Assembly: GCF_040054535.1 (NCBI RefSeq) | Contig: NC_090787.1 | Coordinates: 15,521,001 to 15,585,000 of the forward strand | Origin: Antennarius striatus | Lineage: Eukaryota > Chordata > Actinopteri > Lophiiformes > Antennariidae | Direction of reading: 5' to 3' | DNA length: 64,000 nt | Shown: positions 36,321 to 47,700 of the stretch, piece by piece | Position numbering within the stretch: the first letter of the stretch is position 1 | Layout of the letters: each line of letters begins with the position of its first letter | The notes under the pieces: generated by a model | What the model was told of the DNA's origin: nothing | Seen by the model: the letters and a program-made list of their open reading frames with translations, nothing else | Database searches by the model: none | Program-made: the position numbers and the translations under genes

Positions 36321-38889
36321 ATGCTGAGAAATAAAGTGATGCACTTATTGTGCACGATTGTATTTTGAAAAATATGTACAGTATCATTATGACCAGAATT
36401 CCCTGAAATACTGTGATATAGTTTTGGGTTCAAATATCCCACCCCTAACTCCAACATTATAAATTGTAAATTAAACTGAAAGAAACTAAATTAAAAATAA
36501 TATTACCTGTACTTCCGATTTCAATAATTTTATTTTCACAGAGAGAGAGAAGACAAAAAGATTAAGGAGAAGAAAAGACAAAAGGTACAGGCATACTCTC
36601 AGACATTTTACTGTCTACTGTTCCTCCTTGCAGTTTGATTTTTTTTTCTAAGTATTGAGCTTTAGCTCCTTTAAGTAATTAATGTCACTTTCACAAGGAC
36701 GAGGAGGAGCGAAGGCAGCGTGTGGCCGATCTCACCAGACAAAATTTGGCCCTTAAACAGCAGCAGGAAAACCTGGAACAGCAGCTTCGTCAAAAAGTAT
36801 GTCTCTATTTGAACACCAAGAAATCAGTGACAACAGCTCTCACTAAAAAATTAGTGTTAACTATTTTGTATTTTTAAAAATCTGTTCTTGTTGACAGCCT
36901 ACCTATACCCCCTCCACCCCCACTACATCAAGGAGTCGGATTAACGCTCAAACAGCTGCAAGACCTGAATCCTCAACCATTTCACAAGCTGGTAAGAGAA
37001 CTCGCTGTTTGTGTGGGATTGTGTAGAAGAGGTGAAGAGAAAGGGACTAAAAAGACATCTATTTGCTTTCACCCTAGCTTCCAGTCCCAGTGGTCTGCCA
37101 GTTATTTCTCATGTATACTCCCTGTCACAGAGCCCCCAAAGGTAACATTTGTCATCTTAAATTAATTATGGTTAGATTTGTTGAACGAGTACCTTCAGCT
37201 GTGTTTTGTCTGCACAGCAGGGGGAAAAGAGTTCAACCTTCTCCACAAAGAACTCCTAAAAGACCAAAAGTTAATGGTTTTCATGTGGAAAGCGCCGACG
37301 TGGTTGCATATGTAAATATGAGCCCACAGAATTCCCCATCAGTGGCTGCTGAGGATACTAATGACATTAATGACTCTGATGATACCGATGAAGATATTTT
37401 CATCTTGGAGACAGCCAGTACCCCCAAGCCACAAAAGCCAAGTGTTAATCTGATCAAGGTGAAGACAGAGAGTGATGAGGATGCTGTCCAGGATGTCACG
37501 ATAGAGAAAAATGTTGCAGGACCGAGCACAAGCTCGGCATCTGTGAGCGCCAGTCCCTTCAAAACATCACTGGTAGAGATGGCCAGCACCACTACCCAGA
37601 CAGAAGTGCGTAAAATAAAAACAGAAAAGAACCCAAATGAAACTGAAGGAACAGGAACACCACAAAAGAGCTCAGATTTGGAAGATGTGAGTTTTGAGGA
37701 ACATGTAATTAAGCAAGAGAGCGGTGATGATCCAGGAAAGATGCCAGATCCTCTGGATGGTCAAGACAATGCTGGACCATCTTGCGCAGATTTATCCAAT
37801 AAGGACTCTCCACTTCATTTTTCCAATATGATGGAGATACAGACCCAGCAAGATCATCTTATAGAGCTCATGCATGCTTCAGCTCAGGAGAGAGACTCTT
37901 ACAAAGAGCAGGTCGATGAACTTACCTCACAACTGAAAGATGCGCAGAGAAGCCTGCAGAAGCTGTCTCAGATCGGTGTGAAGAAAGAGTGTTTTCACCA
38001 GGCCAGTCAGACGGAGGAGACAGAGGAAGACAATGACTACAAAACTCTGTTTGAGAAGGCCAAAGTGAAAATTGATGCATTAATAAAAGAAAAACAGGCT
38101 TTACTGGTTACCACCCAAACCCAGTCCATTTCTACAAAGGTGGAGGGAAGGGATATTGATGAGATTGCGCTACAAGTTGACCAACTGATCCGTCAAGTGG
38201 ATCAAAGAAACAAAGAGAGAGATGAACTGCGCTTGCAGGTCAGCTTTCTGCATTTTTAATTGAAATTATTTTTTAATGCACAGGCTGATATGTTATAGCC
38301 AGTATGTATATCTTATACACACTTACAGGAGTGGTAGATTGATAGAGATATATACACTTTGTTTGCTAACCTATCATTGTCAGACATGCTTACCTACTCT
38401 TTTTTTTCTCTCTTTCTCATGGGATTCACTTTGTTGTATCAGTTGGACAGTCTGGAGGAGGAAAGGGCAAACCTGGCAGCTCAATGTGAAGAGCTCAGGA
38501 TGAGACTGCAGCAGAATGAAAATGCTCAAAAAGGAAGCACAGCTGCACACAGAACCACCGATTCTCCGTCAGAGAAGGAATCGTTATCCAGAAGGTTGGG
38601 TTGTTAAAAATAAACTTTCTTTACAAACCAAAAGATTAGTCAATGTCTAACAAAGACCTGATGAACTTGCCAACTCAGCAGTAAATCTGATTTTCTCTAT
38701 CTCCTCAGTTTGATTGAGCTTCGGCACAACATCGGGCGCCTTCTCATTTCATATGTTCCTGCACTGGACCTGGGCCAAGTGAATTATGAGTGTAATGTAA
38801 TTGATGAGATCCTGGAACAGGTTCTATCCAGTACGCAGTTGAACACTGTCAAATCAGATGTACACGGAGACAAGAAAGTAAATACGTAA
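28634..38889 (+). CDS. morc3: MORC family CW-type zinc finger ATPase MORC3 (19 exons, 1027 aa)
   Basis: Joined exons give 1027 codons (human MORC3 is about 939). The N-terminal GHKL ATPase shows E35 and N39 in [11 protein letters not shown], the DNGNG motif at 67-71 and the [14 protein letters not shown] lid. A CW zinc finger follows with C419, C422, C443, C454 and the aromatic W416/W425 region, the histone H3K4me3 reader in mammals. Next come a charged coiled coil (about 477-524), an SP/TP-rich linker, a SUMO-interaction motif IFIL (637-640) between acidic residues, several psi-K-x-E SUMO sites (VKTE at 658, IKTE, IKQE, VKKE) and C-terminal coiled coils. Known role: dimerising ATPase at PML bodies, chromatin silencing and control of interferon genes. 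Odd features: probable U12-type introns after exons 4 and 7, and a longer post-CW basic coiled coil than in the human protein. The start was chosen because MAAEVRRG aligns with the mammalian N-terminus. Confidence 0.96.
28940..30480 (+). pseudogene. decayed retroelement ORF1/gag-like relic in morc3 intron 1
   Basis: At 30251-30310 the translation [14 protein letters not shown] gives a CX2CX4HX4C zinc knuckle, as in retroelement nucleic-acid-binding proteins, followed by more Cys pairs. Upstream, 28939-29157 and 29204-29470 are open in two frames with segments such as [17 protein letters not shown] that are loosely reminiscent of the ORF1 proteins of fish L1/Tx1-like LINEs. Stops and frame changes break it up, and no reverse transcriptase is seen. 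It could instead be two unrelated fragments; the extents are approximate. Confidence 0.4.
30481..30545. repeat. two mutually exclusive perfect hairpins
   Basis: The segment TGAAGTGAGCACT (30481-30493) pairs perfectly with 30500-30512 (6-nt loop). Alternatively 30492-30512 pairs perfectly over 21 bp with 30525-30545 (12-nt loop). It is thus an A/A'/A arrangement in which the middle arm can pair with either side. Confidence 0.9.
32355..32840 (+). other. morc3: morc3 intron 4: probable U12-type AT-AC intron
   Basis: The intron starts ATATCCTTTT, the U12 5' splice consensus, and ends AC at 32839-32840. A branch-site-like TCTTTAAC (A at 32828) lies 12 nt before the end. No GT donor in the right phase exists before the in-frame stop at 32375. 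Joining C at 32354 to TC at 32841 gives [18 protein letters not shown], which aligns with the mammalian protein. Confidence 0.75.
33852..33986 (+). other. morc3: morc3 intron 7: possible U12-type GT-AG intron
   Basis: The donor GTATCTTTTT differs by one base from the U12 consensus (R)TATCCTTT. TTCCTTAAT (33967-33975) matches the U12 branch consensus TTCCTTAAC at 8 of 9 positions, with the branch A 12 nt from the end. The intron is 135 nt. Confidence 0.5.
35136..35330 (+). repeat. dispersed-repeat 3' tail in morc3 intron
   Basis: CTGTNTGTTGTACTGCCTG-like repeats run into GCAATTTCATCTTTGCTGTA and GACTTGACCATAAAGTTGAC with a (TTGACTT)n end, a common fish retroelement-tail pattern. A related tail (TTTCCCTTTGGGGATTATTA) lies at about 35560-35590. 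Family not named. Confidence 0.45.
35836..35897 (+). repeat. short 3' fragment of the SINE-like family
   Basis: The pattern AGGCTCCGGCA..CATGACCCAC..GATGAAGCGG followed by AATGAATG matches the right end of the elements at 80-237 and 5245-5646. Confidence 0.55.
36233..36317. repeat. GT microsatellite
   Basis: About 40 uninterrupted GT units in a morc3 intron. Confidence 0.95.
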
Positions 38890-41225
38890 CAAATGATGAG
38901 ATCCTTGGTTGAACTGAACTCTGGGTGAAGACAAAGCCAAAGCTAGCCGATCTGGCACTGCACTTTAATATTTCCCAAAATTCAGAATGGAAGACCAGTT
39001 GTTGACATCCAAACTACAACTGGTTGAATTCTCCTGACCATTCAGCTTAGAGGCTAACCATGATGTCACAGTAGATTGGGCCCCTCTTCCAGGGAGGAGG
39101 CACTACCTGTGCTCACTGCAACAATGCACCGTTAAGCTTTAGCCACGCCCACATCCCAAAAAGGGGTGTGGCTAGTCTTGAATTCTAAAGGCACAAAGTC
39201 TGTGACCAGTGGATTGAAGCAGGGGCAGGTTTTTTGTTTTTTTTTTAACAGAAGGATCTGTCAGTGCCATACATAAAATCATTAATTCTGGGCCTTTGAC
39301 ATTCACTAACATTTTTGCCAACTTTCACAATATTCCATCAATACTCTGAAAATCACTAACACCTGTGGAAGTGGTGACATTAGCTGTGCAATATGCCAAT
39401 CCATGATGTACCATATTGGCCTGAATATAAGACGGTGTTTTTTGCATTGAAATAAGACTGAAAAAGTGGGGGTCATCTTACATTCGGGGTCTAGACGTTA
39501 GACCCATTCACAACGCTAGATGGCGCCAGTTATCTTTAAAGCGAATGCTGAACTTAACTCCCCAGGCCAAAGCGAACCCCTGTCACGAAGAAGAAAAATG
39601 AAAATAGCGGTAGCACAAAGAAGAAAAATAAAAAATACCGGTAACAAAGAAAATATAAGAAAAAAGAGAAGAGATAACAGAAAATGGAGAAACGTCGGGA
39701 CAATCTGGAGAAAAGTGGGTCGAAGATCGGCCAGGTTAACCGGCTGCTGAGGAGAAGTTATGATGCAAACTTCAAGATGATGGTGACAAATGAGGCAGAG
39801 TCTTCAAACAATTGCAATGTGATCGAATATATTGTTATAATAATTTATTTCAGTCAGTCAGTCATCTTCAGATTTCCACTGCTATATCTGCCGCAGCGGG
39901 TCACGGGGAGCCGGAGCCTATCTCGGCGGCATAGGGCTTGAGGCGGGGGACACTCCGGGCACGGGTCGTCTTATAATCAGGGTCGTCTTATATTCCGGTC
40001 AATAGGGTATTCATTGAATATGTAGTTTCAGATTCGTTTCTAAGTGATGGCACAGATCCTGACTATCCGGTGTTGAGGCAAGAAATCCAAGATATTGTCA
40101 TTCTTTCTGTACGACCATTTCAACACGTTACCCATCAACTACTGATGGATATGGAATAGCAACAGTTTCCAATGCAGGGAAATATGACTTTCTCAACAAT
40201 GCAGTGTACACACGAATTTATTGCATCAGCCGACTGCATTTACATTTGTATTTATTTAGTCCTAACTAAATGCTATGCGATTGTACTCACTATGACAGCT
40301 GTTCTCTTGGTTTTATGGGAGCATATTTTGTTTTTGTCAAATATATTTTTCTATGTACCAACTCTGCTCTGTGATTTAAATATGTAAAATACTCAGTACC
40401 GTAGAGAACTGAACATTTGAAACACATTACATTCACATTAGAAGCATCATTGTTTAATTCAGATTTTCTCAGTCTGATGTGAACATGCCTGTTCTCTGAA
40501 ATAGTAGCAGTGTGCACAACAATGTGCTTTTACTTGAGTCTCTGCAACCAAAATCAGTTGTGCTACAACGCATGATCCTGAAGCCATAATGAATTCAAAT
40601 CAAGAACATAGTCTGGATAATAAACCTTAATACAAATATCTGACTGATTTTTTTATATACTATTATGATCCCTGAAAGGAAATTAAGACACCGCAGTCTA
40701 GACAACAAATGTGAGCTTTATAAAAGATTTTAATTAACATTTTCTTTTCATCAATAAACTCGTTTAAACTGGCACAATGATGTAGAATTTAATCTGGATT
40801 TTCTGCCAGCAAACGAATTCTTGTACCTCAGTTGGATGCCTGACCAGCATGGTGTAGATAGATAGATAGATAGATACTTTATTAATCCCGGAGGAAATTG
40901 CATGTATAGATTGTATAAATTGTATAGAGATTATCACGATTATCTTGCGACACAAAGGGTTGTGACAAAATTGGGATTTTTGATATGTAATATTAAATTT
41001 TATTTGGGAAGATAAAAATCTGATTTTCACTAGACACGACTTGTATTTATGAAAGGTAACAAAATAAAAAACACGCTAAACGAAGATAATCCACAATAAC
41101 AGACTTAATGTCATTCTGACATGATGTTTTATCTAAATCCAACCAAAGTCACTTTTTTCAACAACAGCATAATTGATACGAAATGATAACGAAGTGAGAC
41201 GAATTAATGACCCGCCTACCATGTC
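38890..41225. other. morc3-chaf1b spacer
   Basis: It holds the morc3 3' UTR, a TIR element (39410-40006) and AT-rich unique DNA with no coding signal on either strand. A (GATA)n run with ACTTTATTAATCCCGGAGGA at about 40856-40902 is another common fish retroelement tail. Frames in 40.1-41.0 kb show no protein resemblance. Confidence 0.6.
39410..40006. mobile_element. non-autonomous DNA transposon with TA-flanked TIRs and a nested SINE fragment
   Basis: The left end TTGGCCTGAATATAAGACG (from 39415) and the right end CGTCTTATATTCCGGTCAA are inverted repeats (17 of 19 positions), each flanked by TA, as in Tc1/mariner/pogo insertions. CGTCTTATAATCAGGG beside the right end is an internal relative of the same motif. 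A minus-strand SINE-like 3' module (39877-39962) is inserted within. No transposase frame remains. Confidence 0.6.
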
Positions 41226-41461
41226 TATGATTGGTAAATAGTGGTTTATGTTGATTGGTTAGAATCGTTGTAAGGATTGTTTGCTAAACCAATAAGAGAA
41301 GGTGGTACTGTACGTTTCCTTTTCATAAAAATAAAATATCACGTGCCTGGGTCACCGCCCCTTTTGAATGTTTTCAACCAATCACTGCAGCCCATTCGCC
41401 CGGAAGTTTTGGAAGAGTTGTACGCGGGAAATTACTAATCTCCTGAGAGTGACAGCGGGAG
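41226..41461 (+). promoter_or_regulatory. chaf1b: chaf1b promoter and non-coding first exon
   Basis: Four CCAAT/ATTGG boxes lie at 41230, 41254, 41289 and 41378. A GC-box-like ACCGCCCC is followed by a CHR-like TTTGAA at 41363-41368. An ETS site CCGGAAG sits at 41400 and an E2F-like CGCGGGAAA at 41423-41431. The exon donor GGGAG|GTAGGT is at 41461/41462, and the next acceptor, at 41702, is 20 nt before the start codon. This set fits an S-phase gene, as CHAF1B is in mammals. Confidence 0.6.
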
Positions 41462-41722
41462 GTAGGTCACTACGAAAATACTCTATTTTTATGTTCAAAT
41501 ACAAAAATGTATGTCCATTTTATTTATTAGAAACCGTAATCTCTTTCAACGTGTACCACCGTTTGTTTCTCCATAACAACATCTTTAAATTAACCAAACG
41601 TGCCTGCCAATGTGTAGCTAACGTTGTTAGCTAGTTCCACTAATAGAAAGGCTAACAAATGAATTTGAAGTCAGGTATTTTCTGCATGTTCCCCGTCTTT
41701 AGGTCGTTGTTGGATATAAAAA

Positions 41723-44700
41723 ATGAAGGTGGTGACTTGTGAGATAGCATGGCACAACAAAGAACCGGTTTACAGTCTGGACTTCCAGCACAGCTCGAAT
41801 GGACGTTTTCATCGACTCGCCACTGCCGGAGTGGACACCACCGTCAGGGTGAGTAGAGCAACCGGTCGGTTTGTGAAAAAAATAATCGATGATGACTTTA
41901 AAGCTCAATTTGTTTATTGCCTCCGTTGTTTACATGTTTCCTCATGCCGGAAAAGTTGGCTTCTATACTAGCAGGTCTTTCCCTGCTCTGCCTGGAAAGT
42001 TCCTTGAGATAACTTCTTTTTTTTTTTTTAATCTGGCGCTATGCAGAGAAAACTGAATTGTATTGAATGACCTAAATCTACCGACAAGCATTTGATGAAA
42101 TAATTGATCACACCAAGCTTATATTAATCTAACATTATGCGTTATTTACCCAGTTTCGTTGTTTTGTCATTAATAATGACAGTTAAAGTGGTTCTTGATT
42201 CTATCTCACCATACAAGTTGATTTAGTAATCTTTGCTTTAAGAAAAAAGAAATTGTGTTTATTTTTTCTTGTGAAAAATACTCGGTGAACTACTGAGAAA
42301 GTCATTAATTTTACACTGATATTATTAAGTAGATATTTTTAAGGCCTGGAGTTTAAATAAGTGTCACCCGTGTTTCAAAAAAAGCTCTTATTTTGTGTAA
42401 TCCCAAAACAAAGCAAAATGTCCCACACACTAAATGGGTATAATGAAAAGCTGTAAAACAGTATTAGTAGAGTTAACATTAAATTAGAGGTTTAATGCTT
42501 TTCATGAGTCAGTTCCCTCCGTGTATTTTCCCACAGTCCAGAAAAATACACTATATGTTAATTGGTGACAGTAATTTTCCCACTGATGTAAATCTGAGCA
42601 TGGTTACGTGTTTTTATGTCTGTGTCAGTCCTGACTTGGGCTTAATACTCGTCTGTCTTCACTGTACACTGGCACCTGCACCCTGTGACCCTGCAAAAGA
42701 GAAGCAATAATAGGAAATGGATGTACCGTTTGTTTGATTCATTCAGATGGCAGGGCAACAGCGCAGCACATCATATGCTGTTGATATTTACAAAATATTG
42801 TTTGCTGGGTATGTGTTTATTGTCCTTTTTGCTAATGTCAATGCAGCTCTGGCGGGTGGACACGGGTCCAGATGGGAAAGCAGTGGTGGAGTTTCTGTCT
42901 AATCTGGCAAGACATACCAAAGCTGTCAACGTCGTGCGCTTTAGTCCAAACGGAGATCTGCTTGCTTCAGGAGGAGATGGTATGTTGCATTTAAGGATTA
43001 TAGGAGACAGTGTAAAGGTGGCATTTTTGAAATACCCTGTGCTTTATTAATCAAATGGTTGTCATTGAATGCAGATGCAGCAATTCTGCTTTGGAAGATC
43101 AATGACTCCAAGGAGCCTGAGCAGACCCCTGTGTATCAGGACGATGAAGATGCTCAGCTCAACAAGGAGAGCTGGTCTGTGGTCAAGATACTGAGGTATG
43201 CAACTTGTGTGACTTTGTTCCCACTAAGTAAGAATGATTTAGCAACAGTTTCCAACAGACTGTTCTGCCTTTTTTTCTGTGAATAGCACACCTAGAGAAC
43301 AATTTAATCAATTTACAGATATTTGTGTACTGTGTTGCTCTAAATTTCTCCTATATTGTGATTATTGTGTTTTGATTCTTTCTTCAGGGGACACATAGAG
43401 GATGTGTATGACATCTGCTGGACACGAGATGGAAACTTCATGGTGTCTGGTTCTGTTGACAACACAGCTGTCATGTGGGACATTAACAAAGGTTTGCTTA
43501 AACTGATAAATAAGAAATCTATGTTTGATAAATAAGAAATCTATGTTTGATCAATCTTCATTTTAATCTGTCAAATTCCAATATTTATGTAATACTAATA
43601 CACGGTACTGTCAAATATCTATTGTAGTTTTATTTTTGCCTTGTTTTTATTATTTTGTTTGAAACTTACTTTGTGTTTAGGGCAGAAAATCTGTATCCTG
43701 AATGATCATAAGAGCTACGTTCAGGGAGTGACCTGGGATCCTCTGGGGCAGTACATAGCCACTCTCAGCTGTGACAGGTAGAAAACAGATGTAGATGATC
43801 TATACACAAACTAACTATGGTTCTTACTGTCAGTAACAGAGTATTTAGTGTTGTTAACTAGTTACTGACAGTATACATTCAGCTTCTTGTATCTGAAGAT
43901 GTTCTTCCTTCCTTTCAGAGTGATGCGTGTTTACAGTGTTCATACCAAGAAGAAAACCTTCTGTGTCAGCAAAATGAGCTCTGGATCACCTGCAGACGGG
44001 GAGGTCAGTAGAGGAAAAAAGTAAAAATTGTATTTTCGTGCACATTGATTTTGACCTTTACATTTTCACCGTTTTGCCTCTACCTGTTTTTGACTTTGTT
44101 CTGCATCAAATCAAGTATACACTATTATGCCAAAAGCATTCATTCACTTGCTTTCACGTATGAATTAGAGTATCATCCCATTCTTAAACCATTAAGATTT
44201 AACATGATGTTGGTCCATCCTTTGCCACAATAACAGCTTCAACTCCTCTAGGAAGGTTTTCCACAAGGTTTTCGAAGTGTTTCTGGGAATTTTTGGCTGT
44301 TCTTCATGAAGTTCATTTGTAGGTCAGACACTGATGTTAGATGAGAAGGAACACAGTCTCTGCTCTGATTCATCCCAAAGGTGTTCTGTTGACTGGTCTG
44401 TGCAGACCAGTCAAGTTCTTCAACACCAAACAGCTTCTTTTTCAAACACTCATCCAAGTCTTCATGGACTTTGCTTTGTGATGTGATGTTGTAACAGGAA
44501 GGGGTGGTCTCCAAACTGTTCCCATAAAATTGGGAACATGAAATTGTCAAAAATCACCCAGTATTCTGCAGCATTAAGAGTTTCTTTCACTGGAGCAAAG
44601 GGGTCGAGACCAACTCCCAAAAACTCAATTCCAGACCATAATTATTACTCCCACCCACCAGTCTTTACTTCTGGTATACAGCAGTTTGACCAGTATCGTT

Positions 44701-47700
44701 CTCCTGGAAACCTCCAAACCCAGACTCGTCCATCAGATTGCCAGATGGAAAAGCGTGATTGGTCACTCCAGAGAACACATCTCCACTCTTCTGGAGTCCA
44801 GTGGTGGCGTACTTTACTCCACTGCATCCAACGCTTTGCATCTTTCTGGTGATGTAAAGCTTGGATGCAGCGACTCAGCCATGGAAACCCATTCTATAAA
44901 GCTCTCTACGGACAGTTCTGAAGTTAATCTGAAGATGACATGAAGTCTGGAGGTCTATTGACTTAGAAAGTTGGTATAATTCTCCATATTTGGTGGTTTA
45001 AAGTCGATCACATCTTCTCAGTAATATCCTCAGAAATCTTCCACCACATTCTCTGGTCAGTTAGATTTGTACATGTTTTCAGGGCTGAACATCTTCTTGT
45101 TTCCAGGCCAAGCAATTCCGAATGTTCCACGATGACAGCATGAGGTCATTCTTTCGACGGCTTTCATTCACACCAGACGGGTCTTTCCTTCTCGCCCCAG
45201 GTACCCTCACATCATGCTCAAAATATGGCTGTTACATAACATTTGTGTGATCACATTTAGCGTACAGTATCTGTAAGGATAATTTGCATAAAGCATCACC
45301 TCTGTTTTCACATTTCTAACAGCTGGATGTGTGGAGATTGGAGAAAACGTCATAAATACCACATACATGTTTTCCAGGAAGGGTCTAAAGAGGTAACTTT
45401 TGTCACATGTTGTTTTATTTAGAATATTTTGTATTCGCTATTGGATGTTTTAACGCTACTTACAAATAAACACATTTCTTTTTTGTGTTTTTAGGCCTAT
45501 TGCTCATTTACCATGTCCATCTAAAGTTACGCTAGCTGTGCGCTGCTGTCCTGTCTACTTTGAACTGAGGTCCAAGAAGGGAGAAGGCAAGTAGACGCCT
45601 TCTTTAGTTAAAGATTACAACCAAGCCCTGTTGTTTTATCGTACAATCCCGTTATATTAGGGGTTTTTTTCTTTTCTCCCTTTCTCAGATGGTTCTATGC
45701 AGACGCTTCCCAACATATTCCAGTTGCCGTACCGTATGGTGTTTGCTGTGGCATCTGAGGACTCCATCTTTTTGTATGATACACAGCAGGCCCTTCCTTT
45801 TGGCCTGGTGTCCAACGTCCACTACCACACACTCAGCGACATTACATGGTAAAGGAGGACTTTTCTAATGCCTTGTTGCACAGGAAAGCAAACGTTCGAT
45901 TAGGCTCAAGTAGCTATCAATATTTTGGAATAAACTGAGTTCTGTGTCCTTGTTTCTAAATGATGGCTGTATTTCCTTCAATCAAAAGTTACTTTGACTT
46001 CAGGGAGATAAAACTGAAGTTTTACAAGCATGTATGCACAGAAAAATACTACTGTTTTATGTTATATAAAAAGTAAAGGTATTATGATGATTCAGTGTGT
46101 GTTGACTTTAAAAGATGCCAGTGTACCTGCAATAATTCATATGACTAAATCCTTTTATTTGTGGATGTCTTCGCTACTTCTGTTTCCCCCTTAGGTCTCG
46201 CGATGGTTCTTTCCTAGCTGTGTCTTCTACAGATGGTTACTGCTCCTTCCTATCCCTTTCTTCTGGGGAGTTAGGTACTCCGCTGAAGGAGCCCCCCACT
46301 TTGGAGGTATTCACACCAAAGAGTGGCGTTGAGAAAAAGGGCAAGAAATCCTCCAGGACTTCGTCTCCTGGGACCCAGCCACCAAACTCAGCCATGAGTC
46401 CTGCATCCCAAATGTGCCTTGGAAAAGAATCCCCCTCTGTAAGCCCCCCAGAGGAGAAGAAGAGCACCCCCAGCGCCAAATCAAAACCCCAACCCCGTCG
46501 GATCACGCTCAACACCCTCGAGGGCTGGGGGAAGCCCTCTTCCTCAACAGCCACAACCGCCTCAGCACCTCAGACCCCTGCCCTGCCATGCCGAAGTTCT
46601 CCCTCTACACCCCCACAGCGTGGTGCACCCCTCACCCCCTCCAGGTCCAGTACCCCCACTACCCCATCCACCCCTAAAGTCCTCAGCAGTGCTAACTCTG
46701 CTGGGCCTGCTACCTCTAAAGGTACAACTACCCCGAAGATGCCCACCCCAAGGTAAAAATTTTGCGTATGTGACATTAAACTATGTGTATTTTAAGATCA
46801 TGCTTATTATTAATTAATTTTAATTTAGTAAAAGAATGAAAAAATTCCCATCAACCCCTTTTTTTTTTAGTATGTTTACATTGTGGACACAAAATGCTTG
46901 ACCGTTCTGTTGACATTTCTACTTCAACAGCGGCTGTCTCAAGTTACTCTTGATCAATGAATGATTTAAGCTCTACGACACCCATGGTTCATGTTCAACC
47001 CTAGTTTCCTGAATTTTTCCAGTCAAGTGATTTTGTGGGTGTAATTACTCAAAAATATAAGCAAATGTTTTGATAAATTACTTAATTACACTGTCTGATT
47101 TCAGATATTTACATATTCTAATTATTATTATGTAAAATTTTACTCCTGTAGCGCTTTTTAGAAGCAGGGTTACAGAGGATGAGACCTGATTTCTGCTCTG
47201 AACCCTGGGGAAGATTATTCCCTAATGGAGGATTCAGAGCTGCAAAAGCTTGGTTGCAACAAATCTTAAATTTTGACAGTGGCTTTCCCTGCTTGATTAA
47301 CTAAAAAGTAATTAGAATGACTTTTAATTGAATTTGAAGAGGAACCAGATTATATGGTTATCATACAGCAGAATTGATGAGTTTCAATGCATTCAGAGCA
47401 TTTACTAATTTGTTTAGATGGGCTGTAGGGAGTGTGATGAATGCAGGTGCTGACTGGGATGGTAATTTATGGAAATACTTGTACTATTCAAATGTGTTGT
47501 GAGTCAAACTGAAGGAGAGTTGCACAGGCAGACTGCATCCACCTCCTTCTCCATTAAAGTAACTAAGCTGATTATCTCCAGATATGCTGTCTATATAGAT
47601 GAACGCTAAGCAGTGGGAGTTCTGTAAACTTTTTTTAAATATACTCTTCTACCAAATCAGAAAAAATCTAATTATCCGTAATGGGCTGGTCACATTTTTG

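Larger units (their letters stand above)
28634..38889 (+). other. morc3: morc3 exon map
   Basis: Coding exons: 28634-28672, 31605-31677, 31800-31932, 32128-32354, 32841-32997, 33090-33234, 33723-33851, 33987-34106, 34210-34307, 34462-34566, 34664-34792, 35661-35735, 36542-36584, 36698-36796, 36898-36991, 37078-37141, 37218-38238, 38443-38594, 38709-38889. Phases agree throughout and sum to 3081 nt before the stop. The acceptor at 37217 is followed at once by a second CAG (37220), a NAGNAG site that would add or drop one residue. Exon 1 codes for only 13 residues. Confidence 0.88.

Noticed and set aside
37090..37217. Upstream ATG extending the big morc3 exon frame
   Set aside because: This part is intron; the exon before ends at 37141 with GTAACA and the acceptor at 37217 restores the MORC3 frame.
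44538..44943. Plus-strand 104- and 85-codon frames in the chaf1b intron
   Set aside because: They are antisense to the decayed Tc1-like transposase.
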